A DNA stretch of 64,000 bases from Megaleporinus macrocephalus (lineage: Eukaryota; Chordata; Actinopteri; Characiformes; Anostomidae): NCBI GenBank assembly GCA_021613375.1, contig CM038703.1, forward strand, positions 19,834,194 to 19,898,193, read 5' to 3'. Position 1 is the first letter of the stretch. The number at the start of each line of letters is the position of its first letter. Below the pieces are notes generated by a model that did not search any database, had not been told where the DNA came from, and saw nothing but the letters and a program-made list of their open reading frames with translations. Positions 1-12,804 of the stretch are shown here, one piece after another. Position numbers and translations under genes: made by a program.

Positions 1-1294
1 CTGCAAGTTTGTTCGTTCTTTCCTCTCCTTCCTTCTTCTGATTTGATTTGAATTTATTTAAACTGCATGTCAAGTGAAACAATAAGCCGGCATATTGTCT
101 CACTACATGATCGACTGAGGCATTTTCTCATGCATGAATGTGCCTATTGACTCACGCTGTGCTGTGGTCTCTAGCATCTACTGTAAAATACAGCTTTCAT
201 CATCTACAGCGTTTACAACTTCACACTCCTGCTTCACGCGCTACATTCCTGTGTACAGTACACGCTGAGGAGCCAAACCATGTGGCATTTAAAGCTGCAG
301 AGACGGGAACGCAGGCCCCCCACGTGTGCCAAAAGAAGCCTGGAGAGATGGAGTCAGTGTGGGACGAGTCCTCAAGAGAGCAGCTCCTGTCCTGTCTGCG
401 GCCCTGCAGCTCTCATGTGTGAAGAGCGCAGCGTATGGAGGCAGTGAACTGAAAAGGCGACCGGCAGCCTGAACAGAGAGGACACATTGAGTACAACTGT
501 GTTTTATGCCCTGCTAACATGTTACTGAATGGCTGCTCATCTTTGTTTGATGGCCGCCTGAGCCAGTTGCATGAGTTGCATGAGTCATTCTCCCATGCAG
601 GTAATAGACTAGTAATAGCTAACAGAAATGATGTGGCCAAGTTTTTTTAACCACATTTCATGGATCAAAGACATCTAAACATAGTTTCTTTCATAAAAAC
701 CGTTAAGGACCATGCTAGCTTGTTTGGTTACAGGGGTCCAAAGCTGTGGTATGCCAGAATTTCAGAATGGTTAAACTGTTATGCAACTGCTAGGACTGGG
801 GTTAAAAGAAACTTTCACTAGGTCATCCTTTATTCGGTATAGCTATCCTACACAAAGTTTATACTGTGCTAAAGTTGTAGGCAATGTTGTTCCAATGACA
901 TTGGAATAAAACATGTACAAATCAATTAAACTCTTTATTTCAAATGTTGAAACTGAGCAATTGGAAAACACATGCCAATTTAATGCCTGCAACATGTTGG
1001 GGCAGGTTCGTGTTTACCACTGTGTTCATTACCTCTTCTTTTAACAACTCTCTGTAACTGTTTGGGAACTGAGGAGAACGAGTGAAATGCTTTCTTATTC
1101 TGCATGATGTTGGTGATTTCAGGTGCTCATCAGTTTTCTTTGATGTAATATTTGTTTTACTATGTGTCAAATGCCTTCAGTGCATCGTGGATTCTTTGAC
1201 TGCAGAGCCAAGCTGTAATACAAGCAGACTGTGGTTCATTATCTTAGAATTAGAATTAGACACTATTTTGCCACCTGTGTTTGTACACCGTGGA
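1..1294. other. Unique sequence, no feature recognised
   Basis: I see no gene, RNA gene or recognisable repeat here. The open frames on both strands are short, overlap one another and have no family resemblance. Composition is ordinary AT-rich vertebrate noncoding DNA. Confidence 0.5.
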
Positions 1295-1500
1295 AGTTGA
1301 CCTTTACATTTAACCCATCTGTGCAGTGAAACACCCACATATACACACATATGAGTGAACATACACACTAGGAGGCAGTGAGCACACATGCCCTGAGCAG
1401 TGGGCAGCCCTATTCACAGCACCCGGGGACCAGTTGGGGGTTAGGTGCCTTGCTCAAGGGCACTTCAGTTGTGGCCTGCTGTGGCCGGATCCCTAAAATT
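1295..1500. repeat. Dispersed fish repeat (SINE- or LINE-tail-like)
   Basis: The stretch carries the phrase TTAGGTGCCTTGCTCAAGGG next to CACCCGGGGACCAGTTGGGG and a run of CACACA-rich spacer. I remember this combination as a very common interspersed repeat of teleost genomes. Family and orientation are not certain. It lies just left of a SINE insertion, and that SINE's target duplication lies within or at the edge of this unit. It has no coding potential. Confidence 0.5.
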
Positions 1501-1523
1501 CAGCTCACAACTGTCTTGGTGAA

Positions 1524-1838
1524 GTAAGCAAGACCATCCATCCATTATCTGCCGCTTTATCCGGCTGGTCGGGGTCACGGGGGAGCTGGAGCCAATCCCA
1601 GCGTTATCGGGCGAAGGCAGGGTACACCATGAACAGTTTGCCAGTCCATCGCATGGCCAACATAACACTTACACCTACGGGCAATTTAGAGTGACCGATC
1701 AACCTGACTGCATGTCTTGGGACATGTGGGAGGAAACCGGAGTACCCGGAAGAAACCCACTCAAGCACGGGGAGAACACACTCCACACAGAACAGCCCAG
1801 ACCAGGGATCGAACGCGGATTGTCTTGTAAGCAAGACC
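1524..1838 (-). mobile_element. tRNA-derived SINE with 12-bp target-site duplication
   Basis: The insert (1536-1826, 291 bp) is flanked by a perfect 12-bp direct repeat, GTAAGCAAGACC, at 1524-1535 and 1827-1838. Read on the minus strand it starts with a box-B-like GTTCGATCCC, runs through the fish SINE body (TACTCCGGTTTCCTCCCACA) and ends in a GGATGGATGG tail. The box A half of the tRNA-like head is missing, so the copy is 5' truncated, as expected of target-primed reverse transcription. It is non-coding and was mobilised in trans by a LINE. The open frames across it are incidental. The direct repeat makes the boundaries firm; the family name is from memory. Confidence 0.85.
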
Positions 1839-4800
1839 TTGCCTGAAAAAGACTTCACCTGGATGGGAACATGAGTTGCTCCAAAACCTGCATACATTAA
1901 GGATACCTTTACAGAAGTCCCCCATGCCAAGTGCACTAATATCAACCATACCATCACACATGCTGACTTGATCACAACCCAAAACTGGTTTGGGACCCTG
2001 TCTTCTGCATAAGAAGATCTCACTGAATTCTCTAAATTCATTAATATTATGTTCCATGAATGACAAAATCTTTTCATATACCCTGTTATTTTACTGAGCT
2101 ATTGTTAAATAAAGCTAATTAATTGTAAAATCCTCCACCAGGAGTCTTTTCTGTTGTTGTTTTACATGGCATTACCAGTTTTGATGCCTCTGTCACAATT
2201 GTTCTGAAACATGTCATCAAATTATGAATGGGTACTTATTAAAAAATAAATAAATAAGTTAACAAAGTTTTTACATTGTATATGTTCTCTTTGTACTGTT
2301 TTAATAAAATACAGGGTTTAAATAATTTGCATATACCATTTTTCACTGCATTCTAACTTTTTTAGAAGCAAGGTTGCAAGGAAAGGAAGTGTACAAAACT
2401 ATTCATCCAGGCAGTAACCTTTCTTTGCTTAGAAAAATAACTTTAGAATAAATAGAAGTTATATTAATACTAAATGTAGTTATTTATTTCATCAGTCTTT
2501 TCATTTAACCACTTCCAAACATCTCCTTTTGGCAGCCCAGTATTGTTTGTTATTACAATTCAGTACCTGGTTAGGCTAGTCAGCGCATAATTAAATTAAA
2601 TAAAATAAAACTCTTGTGCTTATGATGGATATCAACAAGTCCATGCGATTGTTGGAGGCATCAAGGAGAAATCTGTAACTAAGCCAGATTCATAAACTAG
2701 CTACAACTAGAATGTCAACTGCATTCTTAAAAAGCAGGAGATTCAAGAAGCTGCTTTGTAGTGCATTAACGTCTGTTCGCATTTATTTGAATGTAACATG
2801 GATGCAAAGGCACAGTTACAGTCCCAAAATAATTAGCTTAGGTGCCTAAGACTTTGGAACCGTGTTGTATACTGTGATGCTTAAAAGCATTTGAACACTT
2901 TAACCACATGTCTACAAAAAAATAAAATGCCTATTTTAGGGAAATCCATAACATCAAACAGATAATAGACTTAAAGCCTGGAGAAAAAAATCCACCCAGA
3001 CCTCACAGTATGTTTCTGTAAATCACAGACATAAAAAAACATCAAAGTCTGATGCTGTTATTCTCACAGTGGTGTTTGTGAGCTCGTGTCCGTTGACAGG
3101 ATGAAGAACTCAGACATTATGCAGAAGTCTGCATAAAAAATACTTAACTGCTCAGTCTTGGAATGCTGTATTTGACACTGACATTTTGTTTCCTAACACA
3201 ATCAATATAATGCATTTTAGGTGTGGCACAAATGTTCAGATACTTCTTTGTGACACTGTGCTCCTGGTATGCAATTAGGATCTTGCTCATTGTGGTACAT
3301 GAATAAGAGATGTTTCCCATAAATAATCTACAGGCTGAATTAAATTCTTAATCTCTGCTCATTTTTGATAGATTGTTTGAATTCTGACTAACTGCTGATG
3401 CCTGGCCCACTTGCCAAAAATGCTTTTCACAAAACATTGATTTTATTTATATATATTCATCACATGCATTAGCCTGTCACATTTGCCCTTGTCATTTTCT
3501 GGTTGCTACTGTTGGCACTGTCGGCACTGTACTGGAAACTTGTCTAGAGCTGTATTGTCATCTCTCTCCACATTACGCTTTATCAGCATCATCTATCCAC
3601 TAATCATAATCGTTTCAAGACACATTATGCTTGACGGAAATGATCAGCTTAACGGGAGAAGAATCATTTAGTGTACGTTGAGCCCCAACCTAACCCTTGG
3701 TCTCCCACATACTTGTAGAAATGTAATGGACAGCCTATCATCTTCATTGGATTTGGACAGTAATTGTAACCTCGTACCACTTCAGTTACAATCATCAGAA
3801 CTGGACATCTCCTTAGCGCTGGGGCAGCTATCTGAAGAGACTGGGACGACCTGAGGGAGGCCTGCTACATCCAGTCTGTACCTATCTCAGTAAGTGATAA
3901 AGGAGAGGATGAGAAGCAGTCAACCAGGAGAGATCTTGAGAAGACAGTACAGCGGCAGTCCGTTCCAGGGTGCGCTAATCCCTCAAGCTGAATGGCACTG
4001 TAAGAAGAAGGTTTCATGCAAGATGAGATCGAAAACATGGGGAATGGAGGCAGTCGCTATCAGCAGAGATTGCCCATTTCTGATTCCCTATCAAAGTATT
4101 TTTGTTATCACCACGCATGCAAAGGTTAATGCTTGTCAGACCCTATCAGGCAAGAGTGAGACACTATTAAGTATTTATCGATTTTGTGTTTTCCTGTGAT
4201 TTTTTTGTTGTTTTTTCGTGGTGGGAATATGTCCTTGTCCACCACAGCTGCTGTAATTGGCACATGTTTGCGGTGAGGTACATGTAAAGGTCCTCTTTCT
4301 TATTGTCTGTCATCTGGCCTCGACGATTGCATTGATTTGGTTCAGAAGACTGAGTGAAATTTCTGCATGGCCTCAATCAGAACCACCATGTCCCACATGA
4401 CAGACATATCATTCGAGCACAGAAGAAGTCTCCTCTGATGGAAGTCCAATGCCACAGGGCCGTCGTTGTCTGTTTAGTTCTGTGCACAGTTAGAGGCAGG
4501 TCAGAGCAAAACAAGACTAACCCTTTGCCCTGATCTTAAAAGATGAGCATGTGTAACGGCTAAGGCACCTAGTTATGGTTTGACCTGCGTGCTCCCCCCA
4601 ATAAGGCCTGCCAGCTAGACATGTGTTCACCCTCCCATTGAATATTGTATGAGTTCAAGGGCAAGCAGTCGTCGTTCCTTCGCATAGTGAGGTTACTTTT
4701 GCAGTCTGTGGATTCTTTTACATGTAACAAAATCTTAACAACTATCAGGGCTCGGTAAGAAAAACAGATCCGTTTTAAAGGGGTCTTATTATGCACATTG

Positions 4801-5934
4801 CAATTGCATCGGCTCTACTACATCACAGTCCTGAAGATCAGGTACAGCAATTTGGTCCTTGATTTGGACTTGATCCACCTTTACAACTCGTTTCATAGTG
4901 GCAAACTTTTTTAGCTCTTCGTGCAATGTAGGAAGATTGTAGCTAAGCTTGTCGGTTGGCGGGCAAAAGGATTGTGTTACGAGATGACATCACCTTTTAA
5001 CAGAGAAAAGGGCTGGAATTCCAGCAATCTGTTTCAGGCAGCAGAGAAAACAGTTTCTGTTGGAGAGAGTTTCTCCCGCTGGCGTGTACTTTATAATATT
5101 TATATGCACAAAAGCAATATAGCACAACAAAGGAAAGGGACCCAAATATAAAAGCACAAAGGATCTGTTGATGTTAGCTTGTATATAGGACAAATGTAGC
5201 TGAATAGTAAGTTTGAAAAGCTATTAGACCCAGCAGCTGTTGCATTCATGAGGCCATCTATGCCATAATACCAAACAACAAATAGAGAAAATATTTATAG
5301 TACACTTATGTATTGCTTTATCAATGAATTGTGTAGTTACCATTGGTGAAAAGGCTGAAGATGTTACAATGGCTACCACATTCAGTCATTGACAGCACAA
5401 GATGTTGCACCGCATATATGAAATACACTGAATGAAAGCATGCAAGGTGTGACGCTAATCCAAATACATAAGGGAGTTATACATAAATAATAAGCCAGTT
5501 TTAATTCTAGCTGTGGGCTACATGAAATTTAAAATCTAAAAAAGATTTCCAATGAACATTTTGGACCAGTCAAGCATAACAGCGTTTTCAGTTACCTTCT
5601 GTTCATTCATCAAAAAAATTAGTCAAGGGTAGTTTTAAGGGAGGGCCTGAATTTTGACATGGAATTTAAGTCATTAATGTTTTTTTTTGAAGAGCTAGCC
5701 AATTCAGTTAAAAGTATTCCAAAGCTTTAGCGTTTATTCAGTAGAGATAGCCAACGCAGTTAACTGTACAAACTGAAGGTGATGAAAATCTTCCTGCAAA
5801 GCAGCTAACAGTTAAGATTGACAGAAACTAAAATAGCTCAATATCTAACGCTACTAGACGAGTTACATTAAGTTCATCCTCTTGTATCTCGACTCTGTCC
5901 ATTTTAGCACATCCATTTACCATGTAGGTGAACT
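1839..5934. other. Long unique AT-rich stretch
   Basis: About 4.1 kb with no recognisable gene or repeat beyond short A- and T-rich runs. The 101-codon frame near 3894-4199 and the frames near 4167-4376 and 4921-5151 overlap frames on the other strand and show no family resemblance or splice framework that I can support. Confidence 0.45.
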
Positions 5935-6110
5935 TTCTAGTTCTTCTGTTACTTCATCTGTTTCTCTGAATAATTTGTAAGCCCCCCGTTACACTGTTCT
6001 TCAAAGGTCAGGGCCACCGCAGGGCCACCACAGAGCAGGTATTATTTGGGTGGTGAATCATTCTCAAATTATGAGGTGGTGGCATGTTAGTGTGTTGAAC
6101 ACCTCCAGTA
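5935..6110. repeat. Fragment of fold-back interspersed element
   Basis: The stretch matches, with divergence, the middle of longer copies at about 60610-61060 and 61975-62592. The shared landmark is CACAGAGCAGGTATTATTTG at 6029-6048, followed by GGTGGTGAATCATTCTC. Both ends of the element are missing. It is non-coding. Homology to the other copies in this window is visible directly; its class (TIR/fold-back DNA element) is inferred from the fuller copies. Confidence 0.65.
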
Positions 6111-8049
6111 AAAAGATAAAGGAGCAATACATAAGATTTTAAAACATGAAATGAACTAAAATTAATAACAGGATGTACATTAATAAAAGAATTTATGTTA
6201 AAGATGTGTTACAGAATGTCATGTTGCAGAGATATCTACTGAAGTCTGCATGCTAACCAGTAAGCCCTAGCCCATTCTGTCCTGTAATACCACTTTGAAT
6301 ACCAGAGTCATGATAGTGAGATACCTTTGGTCCCGACGTGAGTAAATATAGAGAGAGCAAGCCCACTCTCAGCAAGAAAACACCTTTGGAGGAGTGAAGA
6401 GGGAGGATAAGGGACTGTGCTGAGTATGAATTACACAGATTGCGTAACTTATATCTTGCTTTTGTTAAGTCTTGCTATACCATGACCACCACATACTAAA
6501 TTCATGTCCCACCTTGGATTCTCCAGTCTGAATGTTCTGGATCTCTCGCTGCAGTTTGAAGTCCTGGTGAGCATACATTAGTGGAAACCTTTTTAAACCA
6601 ATCATGAGTCTGCTATTGTAACCTTTAAGGGCAAATGAATATGCATCCTACTCCAACCAGTGGATCTGGAAATAACCTTAATTATTTCCACCTCAACCTT
6701 CAGCCCAGATGCTCTTCATGTTGGTGAGAGCATGCAAGACTCGAAAAATGCCCTCGCTGTTATAATGTGTGAACATGCATATTTATATATAATATTTTAG
6801 CTATAAATGTTTTTTTTTGCTGTCTGCTGTGATCTGAAGTCACCGGCAGCAGGACCGATCTGATGCTGTATGTTTGAATAAATTAAGCCACTGTTAGGCA
6901 TAAGGACTCTGACTTTCATTATTTTTACAGCCCGGTCACTGCGAAAGCCGTTCGCTGTGATTAAAGGCCATATGGCAGGGCCGCAAAAGGCACAGGCACT
7001 ATCTGTTTCAAAGATGAATTGTGCCTAAAAAACGGTGCATAATGCCATAAAGCATAAGCATTCATTAGCATGGACTCAGAATTCATTACCTTGGAAAGCT
7101 TGTGCATGTGCCAGCCACGGTGCTTCATGGCTGGGGTTGTTCGCCTCTGGTGCTGCAGCTGATGTTGTGTTCGCAGTGATGAAGGACTCCCCAAATTCAC
7201 ATAAAACTTCAAACTCGTCGTTGTTTCCACATGTCTAAAACAATGAGCGCTCCTCTGTAGCACAATAAACATGGCCGCTTTAGCATACAAACAAGCCTCC
7301 GCTACCTTTATTTGACAAGTTAAGAACCAATTCAGGATTAAGGATGCCATGGGAGCCATTATTTTGCTTCGTGGTTGGGGTATTTGCTGATGCGCTGATT
7401 AACATGCACTAGGGACTGAATCTAAATTCAAATGCAATTTCTGTTGGTATTATTATGGAAATGTATGGAATTTGTAAGGACGAGTTGAGAGTCTGTGAAC
7501 CATCTCTTCATTAAGTTTTACTCATAATATTGTGATTGCATATGAAGTATAAGCATGGGTTTAATGCAAACCCGGCTCTCCACACTTTTGATTAGCAGCA
7601 GAAAATAATTACATTTAATTAGAATTAATTTATTCCTGAACGGGAAAAAAGTTAGCAAAGTTGAAATGACCAAGTATGTAAGTATCTCAGCACTGATCCA
7701 TCTTCCAACACTTTTTCTTTCAAGGCTGCCTATTAGGCTTGATATCTCTTTGTGCGTTAGGTAAGGGCTCCTCTCCCCCGCACATCATTAATAAGTGGAA
7801 GTCGAGTGGCAGCACAGAAAGCCTGCAGTTATATGTGTGCACATAATGACTTCATCAGGTCCCCTCATCTGCATACAATCAAACTGTGCAGCCAGCCATT
7901 AAGAAAATGGGAGGGGGGGAGCCGCAGGACTGATGAAGAGGCGAGAAATTAATCAGTCAGTCAGTAAAGCAGAAAGAACCATACTGCTGTCCACTTCTAC
8001 AAGACTGCTCCAGAAACATTCCGAGTTCATCTGTCACTCAGCTCCTCTG

Positions 8050-8052
<3 letters not shown>
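6111..8052. other. Mostly unique sequence
   Basis: No gene is supported. The part from about 6900 to 7960 has balanced composition, few simple repeats and no transposon signature, which is compatible with conserved noncoding DNA but cannot be tested by eye. The overlapping open frames at 6961-7359 (minus) and 7035-7238 (plus) lie in this part, and neither looks like a known protein. Confidence 0.35.

Positions 8053-8145
<93 letters not shown>
8053..8145. repeat. Compound AT / AG microsatellite
   Basis: A perfect (AT)n run of about 46 bp changes at 8099 into an (AG)n run of about 46 bp with one AAAG interruption. Such junctions slip during replication and are likely to vary in length between individuals. 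Confidence 0.97.
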
Positions 8146-8270
8146 TCAAGCGTCACATTGCCCCTCATTTTTAATATACATCCAGAAGTCTGTATTAATT
8201 TGCACCTCCAATGTTTCTTTAACTGTATTATATATTAAATGCACAACAAACCCTTTGCTGCTGTGCTTCT

Positions 8271-8514
8271 AGGTAGGTAGGTAGGTAGGTAGGTAGGTAA
8301 CGTTAATAATCCCAGGGGGAAAGTCAGGTATTACAACAGAAGTACAGTAAAGAGCAAGCAATAGCAAAAAAAACTCCCATACATGTAGGAAGGTGGGTAG
8401 GTAGGTAGGTAGGTAGGTAGGTAGATAACGTTATTAATCCCAAGGGGAAAGTCAGGTATTACAACAGAAGTACAGCAAAGAGTAAGCAATAGCAAAATAA
8501 CCTTTCATACATGT
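8271..8514 (-). repeat. Tandemly duplicated LINE 3' tail with tetranucleotide run
   Basis: Two copies of a 128-bp unit lie head to tail (8271-8386 and 8399-8514). Each starts with an (AGGT)n run, then AACGTTA.TAATCCCA.GGGG, then AAGTCAGGTATTACAACAGA. Read on the minus strand this is the kind of LINE 3' end found in fish: T-rich sequence, a GGGATTAATAA motif and a short repeated tail. The 128-bp offset holds for several landmarks (AACGTTA, AAGTCAGG, ACATGT). The copies differ at about a dozen positions, so the duplication is old. Direction and LINE assignment are inferred. Confidence 0.7.
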
Positions 8515-9631
8515 GCTTTTCTGCCAAGGCTTTACTCATCATGAACATCATTGTAAGAATTTGATTGCATTCAGCCACAAAAGCAGCACCAGATCTGTTG
8601 TGGATCAAAAATGTACTTCTCAAAGCTATTTGATAGTGCTTAACAGTCCAGCGCTTTGGGGCCTTTTACCCTCTCAGTGGTGCTTGGCATTGTGCATGAT
8701 GACTTTAGGCTAGTATGCAGCTTCTCCAGAGCATCTCATTCCTGTGGCAATGTTTTTCTACAGAGAGTACACAAGCATTGCTTGAGCATTTGGATGTATT
8801 TGCACTTAAAAAGTAGCTGCACTCTTTTTAAAAAGTGCCCTAACAGGTTCTTCCCTAAGGAACCATGTTTAGGAATGAGATCTGTGAGTGTAAAGAAACT
8901 TGTAAAGGCAGCTATTCTCAAACCTTTTTAAGCTATGGCCCATTTTGTGGATTGTTCAAGCCTCTTCCCTCTGCACCATTGACCCCCTCTCACACTCCTA
9001 CCACCCAACCCACTACCCAAGACTATGTCTCATCAGAACCTGGTCCATAATTGTGCCATCATTCTGTAGCTGCACATGTCTGTACAAAGAACTCTGGGTC
9101 TAAGCTGGCTTTCTGTAAAAAATCTGAAACTTGAGTGAGACTTTCCCCACAAATGTCACTGGATCCTCTGAATAATGAGGTCTTCAAGGAATATAACTAC
9201 TACTACATGTAACTTAACACTGCTGCACACTGAATAGACATCATAATACTGACCATACAGCAAGCTTTCTTTAGTGCGGTAGTTAAGAGGCTTCTGCAGT
9301 GAAAGTAGTGGTAGTAGAATGATATAGCATTATTTGTATTTTGACTGTTAAACCACATTATAATTCTGAGGATTTAGTGATATTCAGTGGGGAAATATAC
9401 AGGACAAAATGTATCTCTTAAAAAAAACAGTGTTTTATTTCTGAGGAGAAGTGCTCTGAGGTCTAATTTGTTAGTTTTCTCCACAGATATTACTGATCTG
9501 TACGTACATACAGACTATTTGATAATATTACAGTTATTATAGTTAAGTGGGTTTTTCCTAGTACCCTCACATTTTGTGAAGGTTCTTTAGAAAAGTCATT
9601 AAGACTCACACATGTTTTTTTTAACATCGTT
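8515..9631. other. Unique stretch before a MITE cluster
   Basis: No gene is supported. The nested frames at 8513-8931 on both strands cover the same bases and have no recognisable domain. Confidence 0.4.
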
Positions 9632-9778
9632 CTTTAAAGCAGTGGTTCTAAAAGCAGTCCTCAGTGATCCCCAGCTGATCAGGATTTTTGCTGTATCTCT
9701 ATGCACTGTGAATTAAAGCAACAATGTTGACTGTCTAAATGAATTTGAGGACTTGTTTTGGGAACCACTGCTTTAGCT
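9632..9778. mobile_element. Short hAT-type MITE
   Basis: The 131-bp element (9640-9770) has terminal inverted repeats of about 23 bp: the left end begins CAGTGGTTCT and the right end finishes GGAACCACTG, with matching sequence continuing inward to GTCCTC. It is flanked by 8-bp repeats CTTTAAAG (9632-9639) and CTTTAGCT (9771-9778), 6 of 8 identical. CAG...CTG ends and an 8-bp duplication are the hallmarks of the hAT superfamily. It has no coding capacity. Confidence 0.75.
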
Positions 9779-9813
9779 TTCAATGAAAGGGAAATAAATG
9801 TTGTTCTTCTTTG

Positions 9814-9956
9814 GCAGAGGTGCCTGTACTGGAGATCCAACACACCTGACTAATAATAAGATTCTCCGGAAGGTCTTCATTTCCTGGATCAGGTGTGTCT
9901 GGTAGATTAGGCCTGGAGCTAAACTCTGTATGGTGGTAGATCATCAGGGCCATCCC
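9814..9956. mobile_element. Palindromic MITE-like element
   Basis: The left part (GGAGATCCAACACACCTGA) and the right part (ATCAGGTGTGTCTGG, then GGAGCTAAACTCTG) are imperfect reverse complements around a centre near 9875. The arrangement resembles a short palindromic repeat very common in teleosts. The left arm appears to have lost a piece. No target duplication is clear. It starts 35 bp after the hAT MITE. Confidence 0.5.
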
Positions 9957-10134
9957 TGTTCTAAGATATCATGCAAAGAACGGTTTCAACATTTGTTTTT
10001 AAGTTCACAAGAGGGCGTGTCTGGATAATTTTGAACTGGTTTCACATACCAGCTAATTCTAGACTAAAAATAATCTCTAATGTTAAGTCACCATAAACAC
10101 TGTAATTTAGTCTAAAACTAGGTTTAATCCTTTA

Positions 10135-10270
10135 CTGGGGTGTGAGAGCTGGATGTGGGCCTCCATGTGAACCTGGGCTTGATTTCCCAGCCAGGCACTC
10201 AGAGTTCATTCTGTGTGTTGCATGTTTCTCTGTGTTGCATATTTTCTTTGGGAGCCCATAGACATGCAGT
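10135..10270 (+). repeat. Degraded plus-strand SINE fragment
   Basis: A box-B-like GGCTTGATTTCCC (near 10168) is followed by CTGTGTGTTGCATGTT and then GACATGCAGTCAGG, the same order as in the minus-strand SINE at 1536-1826, now on the plus strand. It is strongly diverged and its ends are not clear. Confidence 0.55.
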
Positions 10271-10321
10271 CAGGCATGTCCATGGGCTCCCAAGATTCAC
10301 ACAGCACTAGGTGTGTATCTG

Positions 10322-10868
10322 TAGCTCCATCCAAAATCGGCTGCCTTCATACTACACAGTGCGCATAAGCAGTAGGACACACAGTATTCATCAAGTGCTA
10401 CACAAAAGTTCCACGGAAGACCTACTGAATCGGGTGGACATTTTTATGTAGGCAGCCACAGAACACTGTGCTATCCCATGATTCAAATGGAGGTGTTCGA
10501 GGCCGAGATAGAAAAACAGCAGAAAGCAGGAAGTCAGCTGTATGTATGTAAAAAATAAATAAATTCCTCAGGTTTGGACTTCTCCAAGCTACTGCTTAAA
10601 GCTGAGTGTGGATTCAGGTAAAAAAAGCAGGTCAGAGCCACAAACAGTACCTAAAATAATGAAAGTGAATGGGGCTTTTATGGGGCTTTTAATGAATAGC
10701 AGGACATTTACAATGGTGGTCTGACGTCTTGCATCACAGGATGTTGGTAAGATAGCGGATATAGTGCGTCTGAGATCACTCGCGTACTGAAAGAGCAGAC
10801 TGCTTTACCAGTTGAGCAGTGTGCACTGGATTAAGTTTAGTGAGTAGGCGATTTTTGGAAACAGCATG
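10322..10868. mobile_element. Putative TIR DNA element, non-autonomous
   Basis: The left end (CCATCCAAAATCGGCTGCC, then CACAGTGCGC) and the right end read in reverse complement (TTTCCAAAAATCGCC, then CCAGTGCAC) are related inverted ends of roughly 45 bp. The interior is non-coding; the minus-strand frame at 10776-10961 runs through the right end and is not a gene. A flanking duplication could not be settled. The class is uncertain. Confidence 0.45.
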
Positions 10869-12718
10869 TGACTTCAGCACCCCCCAGCAGGCCAGGAGGA
10901 AAAGTGGCTTAGAGGACGAATGAGCATTATTTGGTAAAATGATAATGGATTTAAATGACACCCTGATAAGGGAAGGCTCCTAATTTTTTTAGGCAAACCA
11001 TAGTATGATATAGTATATTTCTTGCTAAGTTAGTATAGAAGCTCTGTATTGTGTGGAAGCTCCTTGGGCTTTAAAAAGGATCTACATATCTGCACATTTC
11101 ATTTACAGATAAGGTGGCCTCACTTCAGTGCACCTTTTTTTTTTTTGTTAAAAAATCAATAAACTAAATATTTATATATATAGATGAACATGCAGTAAAG
11201 ACATCGCCTAAATACATACAATTACAAAGATTAGCAAGGACAGTGTCTCTCTCAGTTTCTTTAAATGTTACTGAGCACCACTGACAACAATACTAATACA
11301 TATGATGTGAACAAACGCTGGCGGGAATAAGCAAATATCATGTCGTCCTCGAAATATCCTCCTTTGAACAAGCAGTACAGTCGTACTCATTATTTTAGCT
11401 GGAAACAGATGGTGTGCCGCCAATTAGGTGGAGAATTTACATTATTAGTAATTGAGAATTGCTGCTGGCTGCTATACAAGCCCTAACAGTGCATCGTCTT
11501 TTTGCCACTCAGCAAGAGATGTGCTCACCACACACAGAGCTCCATTCATCTCCTCTACTTCACGCTGGAGTCATCCATATGTCCTAATCAAGAGATGGGG
11601 GGTTACTCTCACTTAAGGGTGCCCTTCACTGCGCCTGTATGGTGTACTGAATCTACAGCACATTGCTGGAATGCACAGGAGCACTGAGTCACCGCAAAGA
11701 GGAGATCTACACAAACACAACTGGAAAGGTGGAACGACATTTGGACTGAAGAGTAGAACAGTTTTGACATCTGACTCTAAAAAAAATTAAAGGAATGACA
11801 AATTGTTCCATCACATGTCATGCTATTTGTGGAAAAAGAATATGTGTCAAACATGTTAACCTTGATATACATTTATGTCAAGCAATATTGAGCATGCCAC
11901 ACTATAGACCTTAAATAAGAAGATTAGGTGTCTTGCATAAATGTCATATTTGTAGGTTGCATTTTTTTATCATGATTTGAATTTTTATTTTAAATTATCA
12001 TCATATAATATGTGATTTTACCAAACAACACAAATCAGTCTTGAAATAACCTTGAAATCTGTATAAAAATATGGTTGCTTAAAATCCTTGTTTTTTCAGC
12101 TATCCAATTTTGTAAATTCACTCACCCTTATTAGACATTCAATTATAAAATGATAAGATAAACATTTTGTTAACACTTTCTAAAAATACTGTTTTCTCAA
12201 TACTTTTAAACATTCATTCATTCATTCATTCATAAGATTGTATATGGCATGGTTAACATCTTATAATGCCAGCCATAAACTGTATATCTGTAAACCTGTA
12301 CACATAGCTATAATTTAATATAATAATAATATAACTAGATTAAAATGACAAATAGGCATGTATTACAAATAATAAGTATTGTAAGTATGAAAATTATTGC
12401 TACAATTGTTATAATTACTGACAATTAAGTAACCTAAAAAAAACACTTTGTCTCAGTACCACATGACCTACAGCATTTCGTGTCTTCATGTACCACATTT
12501 TCCCCAACCACAATTTCTATTGTTTCTATTTCACAGTAATATTTCTTTTGTCATAGCTTATTACAAGTAGAGAAATAATTTCATTTTTCAATTTCAGTTT
12601 AAACCTTATTGACATAAACTGATTATATAAATAAATTATACATACTGTAACACTAATGCAAGTTTTATTATGAGAGCAGTTAGGGGAGTATCTGGCCCTG
12701 ATAGTAGAAGTTTTTGTT

Positions 12719-12720
<2 letters not shown>
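10869..12720. other. Unique sequence; possible conserved noncoding island
   Basis: The segment 11230-11700 has mixed composition with no simple repeats and no transposon signature. The rest, 11700-12720, is very AT-rich with small runs such as (ATTC)n near 12211-12232. No gene is supported. Confidence 0.3.

Positions 12721-12796
<76 letters not shown>
12721..12796. repeat. (TG)38 microsatellite
   Basis: This is a perfect TG dinucleotide run of 76 bp. Alternating purine-pyrimidine tracts of this length can adopt Z-DNA under torsion and are usually polymorphic. Confidence 0.98.
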
Positions 12797-12798
<2 letters not shown>

Positions 12799-12804
12799 CT
12801 ATAA

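Noticed and set aside
1604..2077. 157-codon minus-strand frame, the second-longest in the window
   Set aside because: Part of it is the tRNA-derived SINE at 1536-1826 in antisense and the rest has no recognisable domain. A 101-codon frame overlaps it in another phase.
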